Source: Flexivirga meconopsidis (GTDB lineage Bacteria > Actinomycetota > Actinomycetes > Actinomycetales > Dermatophilaceae). From it: 64,000 nt of DNA. How positions within the stretch are numbered: the first letter of the stretch is position 1; each line of letters begins with the position of its first letter. The notes beneath the pieces were generated by a model. The model had not been told where the DNA came from. It did not search any database and saw nothing but the letters and a program-made list of their open reading frames with translations. This document shows, piece by piece, positions 52,551-62,973 of this stretch. Position numbers and translations under genes: made by a program. The stretch spans positions 248,001-312,000 of the forward strand of contig NZ_JAOBQJ010000004.1 in the NCBI RefSeq assembly GCF_026162425.1, in the 5' to 3' direction.

Positions 52551-53579
52551 TCACTCGGGCGGCGGCTCGCTCGCCGAACGGCGCAATTTGCGAATCTTGC
52601 GCTCGGACACCGGGCGTTCGCCCAGATCTTCGGCGGTCCACTCCCCTGTGGTGTTGCTCACATCGACACCGTCCGTCTCACCATGCGACGTGCCGTCCTC
52701 GCCATACGCGCCCTTGGCCGGCCGGCGCTTGCGCAGCGGCGGCGTGACACCCGGCGCGAGCCGGCGGGTGGAGATCAGGAAGCCGGTGTGTCCGTGCATC
52801 CGGTGCTGGGGGCGGACGGCCAGTCCTTCCAGGTGCCACCCGCGCACGATCGACTCCCATGCCTGCGGCTCGGTGTAGCCGCCGTGGGCGCGCATCGCCT
52901 CGGCGACCCGTGACAACTGCGTGGCGGTGGCGACATACGCGATGAGGACGCCGCCGGGCGCGAGCGCGTCGGCAGCGGCGTCGAGGCACTCCCACGGCGC
53001 GAGCATGTCGAGCACCACCCGGTCGATCGAGCCGGGGTCGGCCACCGTCGGGAGCACGTCGGCGAAGTCACCGACGCTCACCTGCCATGCCGGGTGATCG
53101 CCGGCGAAAAAGGCCCGGACGTTGCCCTGCGCGATCTCGGCGAAGTCGGCGCGGCGCTCGATCGAGTGCAGGCTGCCCTGGTCACCGACCGCGCGCAGCA
53201 GCGACATCGACAACGCACCCGAGCCGACCCCGGCCTCGACCACCCGGGCGCCGGGGAAGATGTCGGCCATCGCGACGATCTGGCCGGAATCCTTCGGGTA
53301 AACCACCGCCGCGCCACGCGGCATCGACATCACGTAGTCCGACAGCAACGGTCGCATCGCGAGGTATTCGGTGCCGGCCGTGTTCGTAATCGTGCTGCCG
53401 TCGGGCAGCCCGATCAGGTCGTCGTGCACCAGATGCCCGCGATGGGTGTGGAATTGCTTGCCCGGCTCGAGGGTCAGCGTGTGCATCCGCCCCTTGGCGT
53501 CGGTCAGCTGGACGCGTTCACCGGCGATGAACGGTCCGCGTCGGGCGGAGGCGCCGGTGGGCTCGGGCGAAGAAGTCAC
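52551..53579 (-). CDS. trmI: tRNA (adenine(58)-N1)-methyltransferase
   Basis: 342 residues. N-terminal beta domain (FIAGERVQLTDAKGRMHTLTLEPGKQFHTHRGHLVHDDLIG) and a Rossmann methyltransferase: VVEAGVGSGALSMSLLRAVG binds SAM, LDMLAPWE is motif IV. It makes m1A58 in tRNA T-loops as a tetramer. A basic disordered tail of about 60 residues follows. Start GTG 53579, with TAGACT eight nt upstream, probably leaderless. Conserved neighbour of arc. Confidence 0.95.
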   Translation of the reverse strand: MTSSPEPTGASARRGPFIAGERVQLTDAKGRMHTLTLEPGKQFHTHRGHLVHDDLIGLPDGSTITNTAGTEYLAMRPLLSDYVMSMPRGAAVVYPKDSGQIVAMADIFPGARVVEAGVGSGALSMSLLRAVGDQGSLHSIERRADFAEIAQGNVRAFFAGDHPAWQVSVGDFADVLPTVADPGSIDRVVLDMLAPWECLDAAADALAPGGVLIAYVATATQLSRVAEAMRAHGGYTEPQAWESIVRGWHLEGLAVRPQHRMHGHTGFLISTRRLAPGVTPPLRKRRPAKGAYGEDGTSHGETDGVDVSNTTGEWTAEDLGERPVSERKIRKLRRSASEPPPE

Positions 53580-53601
53580 GAGGGGCGAGTCTAACGGCGC
53601 A

Positions 53602-54735
53602 CTACGCCTGCGCCGACTTGCGCTTCTCGGCCGCGCCGAGCGCGTTGCCGAGCTGCTCGATCGACACCAGGCCGATCGGACGACCGTCGGCCACCACGAG
53701 CAATTCCTGTATGCCGGGGGCCGCTTGCTGTGCCGCGCGCACCAGCTCGGTGACATCCGCATCGGGTGAGTCGACCTGCGCCACCCAGCCGGCAGGTTGC
53801 ACCTGCGCGAGCGACTGGGCGGTGATGGCGGCCGCAGTGGCCGCCGGCGCCTGCGCGACCTGGGTTGCCGGGATGAAGCCCCATGCCGCGCCCCGAGCAT
53901 CGATGACGGCAAGGTCGACCCCGGGCGGCAACTGGGCGAGTTGCACCTGGTCGGGCACGACCGCGACCGGGCGCAGCACGTCCCGGACCCGCACGCGGGC
54001 GAACAGGCGGCTCGAGTGACCACGGGCGATCGCGTTGCTGGCGCCCATCCAGAGGAAGCCGGCGATCAGCACCGACCACAGCACGTAGAAGGTGTCGGGT
54101 TCGTTGCCGCGCAGCAGCGGCCAGGCGATGGCCCAGAGCACGACGAGCGCCGCGACGACCCGTCCGCACCAGCCGGCCACCAGCATGCCCGCGGACCGTG
54201 AGCCGGTGATCCGCCATACCAGGGCGTCGACCAGGAAACCGCCGTCCAGCGGCATACCCGGCAGCAGGTTGAAGATCGCCACGAACGTGTTGGAGATGAC
54301 GAATGCGTAGAGCAGCAGCCGCGGCACGTCACCGTCGACCACGCCGAGCAGACCCCAACCGACAAGCGCCAGAACGCCGTTCGCGAGCGGGCCGACGACG
54401 GCGACCAGTGCGCTCGACAGCGGCGAGGTGTCGTCGGTGTCGTATGCCGTGTGCCCGCCCCACAGGTCGGCGACGATCTGCCGGACCCGGTAGCCGCGCC
54501 ATTGCCCGACCAGCGCATGCGCCGCCTCGTGGGCGAGCACCGACAGCAGCAGGAGCAGCGCGTAGAGCAGGGCCACGAAGTACGCCTGTGCGCCGAGATC
54601 GGGATAGCTGTTGCGGATCTGCGGGCCGAAGGTGATCACGATGACCAGCCCGATGATCGGCCAGGTGCGACCGATGTAGATCGGGGTGCCGCGCAGCGTC
54701 CCGAACAGCCAGCCCGGGGCGCCACCTGAATTCAT
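53602..54735 (-). CDS. Site-2 protease family (M50) membrane metalloprotease with CBS-like tail
   Basis: 377 residues. LSVLAHEAAHALVG gives HExxH and NLLPGMPLDGG the third ligand Asp; several membrane helices surround them. The C-terminal part (about residues 250-370) resembles a CBS pair (RVRDVLRPVAVVPDQVQLAQLPP; IQELLVVADGRPIGLVSIEQL). S2P enzymes cleave membrane-bound anti-sigma factors or signals; the substrate is unknown. TAGGCT lies six nt before the ATG. In the arc-trmI-M50 set, same strand. Confidence 0.93.
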   Translation of the reverse strand: MNSGGAPGWLFGTLRGTPIYIGRTWPIIGLVIVITFGPQIRNSYPDLGAQAYFVALLYALLLLLSVLAHEAAHALVGQWRGYRVRQIVADLWGGHTAYDTDDTSPLSSALVAVVGPLANGVLALVGWGLLGVVDGDVPRLLLYAFVISNTFVAIFNLLPGMPLDGGFLVDALVWRITGSRSAGMLVAGWCGRVVAALVVLWAIAWPLLRGNEPDTFYVLWSVLIAGFLWMGASNAIARGHSSRLFARVRVRDVLRPVAVVPDQVQLAQLPPGVDLAVIDARGAAWGFIPATQVAQAPAATAAAITAQSLAQVQPAGWVAQVDSPDADVTELVRAAQQAAPGIQELLVVADGRPIGLVSIEQLGNALGAAEKRKSAQA

Positions 54736-54769
54736 TGGATCAGCCTAACGAGAGGGCACCGGCCACCAT

Positions 54770-54848
54770 TGATCGAGTAGCGGCGAGGAACGAGCGCGGG
54801 TTGTGCTGATCGAGTAGCGGCGAGGAACGAGCCGCGTATCGAGATCAG
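54770..54848. repeat. Duplicated hairpin repeat (GATCGAGTAGCGGCGAGG) between M50 and RecB-like genes
   Basis: TGATCGAGTAGCGGCGAGG plus AACGAGC occurs at 54770-54795 and again at 54807-54832 (37-bp period). The second copy extends into a hairpin closed by CTGATC (54806-54811) and GATCAG (54843-54848) with inner GCGGC/GCCGC. Similar intergenic elements recur in many actinobacterial genomes. Confidence 0.75.
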
Positions 54849-54865
54849 CCAGCAATGCGTCGGCC

Positions 54866-54888
54866 CTGTCGGTGGGCCGGGTTACGTT
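54866..54888 (+). promoter_or_regulatory. PafBC-type (RecA-NDp) promoter of the RecB-like exonuclease
   Basis: CTGTCGGTG (54866-54874), exactly eight nt, TACGTT (54883-54888), then seven nt to ATG 54896. It matches the consensus TTGTCRGTG-N8-TANNNT (from memory) at every position but the first. It predicts damage-inducible, leaderless expression under PafBC, encoded at 22-24 kb. Confidence 0.7.
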
Positions 54889-54895
54889 TGCCGGT

Positions 54896-55807
54896 ATGAC
54901 GGAGGCCGCGCAGGACCAGCACGCCGTGCCGGAGCACGACGTCGAGCCACGTCAACTGCGGGCGGCCCTCTCCCCCAGCCGGGCCGGCGACTTCATGCAG
55001 TGTCCGCTGCTCTATCGCTTCCGGGTGGTCGACCGGATCCCTGAGGAGCCGTCGGCGGCCGCCGCCAGAGGCACGCTGGTGCACGCCGTGCTCGAGCGGA
55101 TCTTCGACGCCCCGCCCGCCGAGCGGACGATCGAGGCGGCCACCGAGCTGCTCGGTCCGCAGTGGCAGCGGATGCTGGAGCGCGAGCCGGTCCTCGCCGA
55201 GCTGCTCGGCGACGACCCGGAGGAACGCGCCACGTGGTTCGCCGAGGCGACCGCCCTGCTGCGGCGGTGGTTCACCCTGGAGGACCCGACCCGCCTGGAG
55301 CCGGCCGAGCGCGAGCTCTACGTCGAGGCCGAGATCGACGGACTGACCTTGCGAGGCTATGTCGACCGGCTCGACGAGGCTCCTGGACAGCTGCTGCGCG
55401 TCGTCGACTACAAGACCGGCCGGTCTCCCTCGGAGCTGTTCGAGGCCAAGGCGCTGTTCCAGATGAAGTTCTACGCCCTCGTGCTCTGGCGCAGTCGCGG
55501 CGTCCTCCCCCGCATGCTGCAACTGGTTTACCTCGGCAACGGCGAGTTGGTCCGCTACGAGCCTGACGAGTCGGACCTGTTGGCGACCGAGCGCAAGGTC
55601 AAGGCGCTGTGGGCGGCCATCGAGCGCGCCGCGACCACCGGCGACTGGCGTCCGCGACGCAGTCGGCTGTGCGACTGGTGCGACCACCAGTCCCGGTGCC
55701 CCGAGTTCGGGGGTACCCCGCCGCCGTTGCCGGAGCACGCGGTCCAGCTGGCGCTGGACCCGGTGCGGGCCGGCGGGACCTCGCCCGCGGACGGCGACGA
55801 CAACTGA
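54896..55807 (+). CDS. RecB-family exonuclease (PD-(D/E)XK) with Fe-S cysteines
   Basis: 303 residues. Single Cas4/AddB-type nuclease domain: SPSRAGDFMQCPLLYRF, RGTLVHAVLERIF, GYVDRLDEAP...LLRVVDYKTGRSP (GxxDRxD and DxK catalytic residues), QMKFYALVLW. Four cysteines (C at MQCPL and the CDWCDHQSRC cluster) are those of a 4Fe-4S lock. Same gene lies near trmI in mycobacteria. ATG 54896 is supported by a PafBC-type promoter ending seven nt upstream. Confidence 0.93.
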   Translation: MTEAAQDQHAVPEHDVEPRQLRAALSPSRAGDFMQCPLLYRFRVVDRIPEEPSAAAARGTLVHAVLERIFDAPPAERTIEAATELLGPQWQRMLEREPVLAELLGDDPEERATWFAEATALLRRWFTLEDPTRLEPAERELYVEAEIDGLTLRGYVDRLDEAPGQLLRVVDYKTGRSPSELFEAKALFQMKFYALVLWRSRGVLPRMLQLVYLGNGELVRYEPDESDLLATERKVKALWAAIERAATTGDWRPRRSRLCDWCDHQSRCPEFGGTPPPLPEHAVQLALDPVRAGGTSPADGDDN

Positions 55808-55837
55808 CCGGTCCTTCGGCCGGCCGTTCACCATAAA

Positions 55838-55888
55838 GGACTAACACCACGGAAAATCCGGATGACCGCTACCGATGGGTATTAGTCC
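55838..55888 (+). other. Possible structured leader upstream of the PTSP protein
   Basis: GGACTAA (55838-55844) pairs with TTAGTCC (55882-55888), enclosing a small CGGA-AAA-TCCG hairpin. The region is AT-richer than its surroundings. Could be an RNA element or an operator for the surface-protein gene, 110 bp downstream. No known riboswitch class fits. Confidence 0.35.
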
Positions 55889-55998
55889 GACCTTTCCCAA
55901 TTCCCCAGAAGTCGCCCTTACAGTCGTATTGATTCTGGCAATCTGACCCTCGGGAGTCGCCTGTCTTCTGCAGGTGACGTGGGGAAGAGGAATCGGCT

Positions 55999-56799
55999 AT
56001 GGACAGCCATGTCAGGAACCGCAACAACCTCTTGGTGGGTGCGGGGGCAGCATTTTTCGCGGCCGGAACGGCCATTGTGATCGGCACCGCGGGCTCGGCC
56101 GCGGCCGCGCCGCCCGGGAACAATGCGACCGTCAAGATCCACGAACTCGACACACCGGATCACACCGAGAGCAACGACCCGAAGATCTGCAAGTTCAATC
56201 TCGAGTATTTCAACCAGGACCCGAGCCAGGAAGGCTTCAAGGCGGTCTTCACCACCCAGCCGGGCAACGACCCGGTGCTGACCATCCAGATGCCACGGGC
56301 CGGCGCCGACGGCTACTCGGAGTCGTTCTATCTCAACGCCGACCCGAACGGCGAGACCGATGGCGTCACGATCCCGGACGGTCAGTACAAGGTGACGATC
56401 TACGGCAAGTTCGGCACCAAGGAAGTGGAGAAGGCCAAGAGCAAGGTCTTCAAGGTGGCCTGCGACGAGACGCCGCCCACCAGCCCGACGTCACCGACGA
56501 GCCCGACGTCGCCAACCAATCCAACCAGCCCGACGTCACCGACCAACCCGACATCGCCGACGAGCCCGACATCGCCGACGTCACCAACCAACCCGACGTC
56601 ACCCACGAGCCCGACATCGCCAACATCACCGCCGACGGCCCCGCCGACCGGTCCCACCGAGCCGACAACCGGCCCGCCGATCATCACCGATGGCCCGCAG
56701 GGCGGCGGTAACGACGCCGGCGTCATCGGTCTCGGCTTCGTCGCCTTCGGTGTCGTGGTCGCAGGCGTCGGTGTCCTGCGACGTCGGATGAGCGAGTAG
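55999..56799 (+). CDS. Exported surface protein with PTSP/PTNP repeats and C-terminal anchor helix
   Basis: 266 residues. Signal peptide (NNLLVGAGAAFFAAGTAIVIGTAGSAAAA), a globular domain of about 120 residues with two cysteines (KICKFNLEYFNQDPSQ... VACDE), then a (PTSP/PTNP)n stretch of about 50 residues coded by 9-bp repeats, a Gly-rich linker and a final helix (VIGLGFVAFGVVVAGVGVLRRRMSE) with positive stop. No LPxTG sorting signal is seen, so it is membrane-anchored. The head domain is not recognised. ATG preceded by AAGAGG. Confidence 0.8.
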   Translation: MDSHVRNRNNLLVGAGAAFFAAGTAIVIGTAGSAAAAPPGNNATVKIHELDTPDHTESNDPKICKFNLEYFNQDPSQEGFKAVFTTQPGNDPVLTIQMPRAGADGYSESFYLNADPNGETDGVTIPDGQYKVTIYGKFGTKEVEKAKSKVFKVACDETPPTSPTSPTSPTSPTNPTSPTSPTNPTSPTSPTSPTSPTNPTSPTSPTSPTSPPTAPPTGPTEPTTGPPIITDGPQGGGNDAGVIGLGFVAFGVVVAGVGVLRRRMSE

Positions 56800-56817
56800 T
56801 CCGGCAACGGAGTAGGA

Positions 56818-56846
56818 GGGCCGGTGCACCGGGGGTGCACCGGCCC
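56818..56846 (+). terminator. Hairpin after the PTSP protein
   Basis: GGGCCGGTGCACC (56818-56830) and GGTGCACCGGCCC (56834-56846) with three-nt loop, 19 bp after the stop. No T-tract. Confidence 0.75.
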
Positions 56847-56880
56847 TGCTCCGGCAGGCCTGGTCGCGTCAGGAGATCCG

Positions 56881-56914
56881 CGAACCAGATCTGCGAACCA
56901 GATCTGCGAACCAG
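56881..56914. repeat. 13-bp tandem repeat near the HAD gene end
   Basis: CGAACCAGATCTG twice in full and a third 8-bp part copy, about 50 bp past the stop of the convergent HAD gene. Confidence 0.85.
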
Positions 56915-56961
56915 GGCCGATGTCCGACCAGACTCGGTCGGCTCGGTCGCGTGCGCTTCGA

Positions 56962-57597
56962 CTAGATGCCGGTGACGCGGACCAGATCTACCGGGGTCAG
57001 TCCCTCCAGCGAGTCGACCTGCACCGCGCCCTCGACCGGTGGCACCCGCACGATGTGCGGCACCGCGATCGTCGGCACACCGGCGGCCACCGCGGCATGC
57101 ACTCCAGGGATCGAGTCCTCGATCGCGACACAGTCCGCGGCTCTGACCCCGAGCTCGGCAACCGCGGTGGAGTAAGCCTCGGGGTCGGGTTTGCCGTGCG
57201 TGACGCGATCACCGGTCACGACCGCGGAGAAGGTGCCGGTCGGCAGCGCGTCGATGAGGACGTCGGCGAACGACCGGTAGGACATCGTCACCAGGGCGTT
57301 CGGGATGCCTTCTGCCACACAGGCTTTCAGCAACTGCTCCGCGCCGGGTCGCCACGGCAGGTGCTGGCGCATCTGCGCGATGACCCGCTCCAGCAGGTAG
57401 TCCACGATCTGCTCCGGTGCCAGTGTCACCGGGCTGTTGTCGCGGATGATCTGCGCGGAGACCAGCAACGGGTTGCCGACGAGCTGGTGGGCCATGTCGT
57501 CGTCCCAGGTGCCGCCGTATGACGCGACCAGACCCTTCTCCGCCGCAATCCACAGCGGCTCGGTGTCGACGAGAGTGCCGTCCATGTCCCACAGCAC
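56962..57597 (-). CDS. HAD-superfamily phosphatase (beta-phosphoglucomutase-like)
   Basis: 211 residues. LWDMDGTLVDTEPLW (motif I DxDGT), LVTMSYRSFADV (motif II T), GKPDPEAYSTAV (motif III K) and CVAIEDSIPGVHAAVAAG (motif IV D) are complete; the cap is alpha-helical. These enzymes dephosphorylate small sugar phosphates or act as mutases. GTG 57597 is the first possible start after an in-frame stop. Located 27 bp downstream of metH on the same strand. Confidence 0.9.
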   Translation of the reverse strand: MLWDMDGTLVDTEPLWIAAEKGLVASYGGTWDDDMAHQLVGNPLLVSAQIIRDNSPVTLAPEQIVDYLLERVIAQMRQHLPWRPGAEQLLKACVAEGIPNALVTMSYRSFADVLIDALPTGTFSAVVTGDRVTHGKPDPEAYSTAVAELGVRAADCVAIEDSIPGVHAAVAAGVPTIAVPHIVRVPPVEGAVQVDSLEGLTPVDLVRVTGI

Positions 57598-57624
57598 GGC
57601 TGCGGGAAGGTGGTTACCGATAGC

Positions 57625-61455
<3,831 letters not shown>

Positions 61456-61485
61456 TGTGGGTTCCCTTCGGGAGGGTGGGCGCAA

Positions 61486-61504
61486 GTGGCTCGATTTTAG
61501 CCAC
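61486..61504 (-). other. Small hairpin in the metH leader
   Basis: GTGGCT and AGCCAC around a seven-nt AT-rich loop, about 30 nt before the metH start. Too short for a known methionine-related riboswitch; may affect translation. Confidence 0.35.
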
Positions 61505-61632
61505 CCGGTCGGATGCTCCGGCACGTGGCGGGTCGACTCCGGCGCGCGACCTGCGGCATACCTGCCACAGAGCGGTGCCTGCATTCCCTAAGCTGGTCGG
61601 GATCAGTCGGTGCGAACAAGGAGCGTGCGAAG

Positions 61633-62478
61633 GTGATCGAGTTCGAGGACGTGCCGATGTTGCGCGACCCGATCATGATCGCCGCCTTCGAGGGCTGGAA
61701 CGACGCCGGCGAAACCGCCTCGGCAACCGTCGCCCACCTGATCGAGACCTGGGACGCCACGCCGATCGCCGCGTTGGACCCTGAGCTCTACTACGACTTC
61801 CAGGTGAACCGTCCGCGGGTCTCGGGCGACGCCGGCAACCGGGAGATCACCTGGCCGACCACGAAGATCTTCCTGGCCCGGGACACTCCGCTCGACCGTG
61901 ACGTGCTGCTCGTGCAGGGCATCGAGCCGTCGATGAAGTGGCTGTCGTTCACTCGCGAGCTCATCGAGTTCGCGACCGAGTACGAGATCGGGATGATCAT
62001 CACGCTCGGCGGCTTGCTCGCCGATGTGCCGCACACCCGGCCGATCCCGGTCACGGTCACCTCCGAGGACGAGGAGACTCGGCAGCGCTACGACGTGGAG
62101 CCGAGTCGCTACGAGGGACCGACCGGCATCGTCGGCGTCGTCACCGACGCGGCACACCGGGCGGAGCTGCCGACCCTGTCGTGCTGGGCGGCAGTGCCGC
62201 ACTACGCCGGGGGCAGCCCCTCTCCCAAGGCGACGCTTGCGCTGCTGACCCGGCTCGAGGAGCTGCTGGACGCGCTGATCGGGCACGCCGACCTGCCGGA
62301 CCAGGCGCGGGCCTGGGAGCACGGCGTCGACGAACTCGCCGCATCCGACGACGAGGTCGCCGACTACGTGCACTCGCTCGAGCAGGCACAGGACACCACC
62401 GAACTCCCCGAGGCCAGCGGCGACGCGATCGCCCGGGAATTCGAGAAGTACCTGCGCCGGCGCGAGACCGACGACTGA
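61633..62478 (+). CDS. PAC2 family protein
   Basis: 281 residues of a PAC2/proteasome-assembling-chaperone-2-like fold: MIAAFEGWNDAGETASATVAHL, LLVQGIEPSMKWLSFTRELIEFA, IITLGGLLADVPHTRPIPVTVT, PTGIVGVVTDAAHRAELPTLSCWAAVPHYAGGSPSPKATLALL. Common beside metH and mshC in actinobacteria. Its link to the bacterial proteasome is suggested by name only. GTG 61633 follows AGGAG at nine nt. The stop is followed by the repeat array. Confidence 0.93.
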   Translation: MIEFEDVPMLRDPIMIAAFEGWNDAGETASATVAHLIETWDATPIAALDPELYYDFQVNRPRVSGDAGNREITWPTTKIFLARDTPLDRDVLLVQGIEPSMKWLSFTRELIEFATEYEIGMIITLGGLLADVPHTRPIPVTVTSEDEETRQRYDVEPSRYEGPTGIVGVVTDAAHRAELPTLSCWAAVPHYAGGSPSPKATLALLTRLEELLDALIGHADLPDQARAWEHGVDELAASDDEVADYVHSLEQAQDTTELPEASGDAIAREFEKYLRRRETDD

Positions 62479-62504
62479 GCGCGGCCGGGCGGCGGCCGCT
62501 CGCC

Positions 62505-62965
62505 GGCGGGCCAGGCGTGCGTAGGCCGCAACTGTTTCGAGTTATGCACGCTCCCGCCGCCCCCGGGCGTGCGCAGACCGCAACCGTTTCGACTTATGCA
62601 CGCTCCCGCCGCCCCCGGCGCGCGCAGACCGCAACCGTTTCGAGTTATGCACGCTCCCGGTGCCCCAGGTGGTGCGTAGGCCGCAACTGTTTCGAGTTAT
62701 GCACGCTCCCGGTGCCCCAGGTGGTGCGTAGGCCGCAACTGTTTCGAGTTATGCACGCTCCCGCCGCCCCCGGCGCGCGCAGACCGCAACCGTTTCGAGT
62801 TATGCACGCTCCCGGCGCCCCCGGCGTGCGCAGACCGCAACTGTTTCGAGTTATGCACGCTCCCGCCGCGCCAGGCGTGCGCAGACCGCAACTGTTTCGA
62901 GTTATGCACGCTCCCGGCGCCCCAGGCGTGCGCAGACCGCAACCGTTTCGACTTATGCGCGCGAG
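62505..62965. repeat. Nine-copy 51/52-bp tandem array between PAC2 and mshC
   Basis: The core CCGCAACTGTTTCGAGTTAT recurs from 62526, 62578, 62629, 62681, 62733, 62784, 62835, 62886 and 62937 (steps 52,51,52,52,51,51,51... as read). Copies vary CAACTG/CAACCG, GAGTT/GACTT, GTAGGCC/CAGACC and in a G+C-rich 12-15 bp part. All but the last contain TTATGCACGC. It fills the gap between two convergent genes. Confidence 0.95.
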
Positions 62966-62973
62966 AGCGCGCG

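Noticed and set aside
61456-61632. Cobalamin or SAM/SAH riboswitch before metH
   Set aside because: The leader is under 180 nt and shared with the PAC2 promoter; no B12 box or S-box-like core is visible, only one small hairpin.
62540-62560. tRNA T-loop-like GTTTCGAGTT
   Set aside because: It is part of the repeat unit and no acceptor or anticodon arms can be folded around it.
62505-62965. CRISPR array
   Set aside because: The period is 51-52 bp with the whole unit conserved and only a short G+C-rich variable part. There are no unique 30-40 bp spacers and no cas genes; it is a minisatellite.
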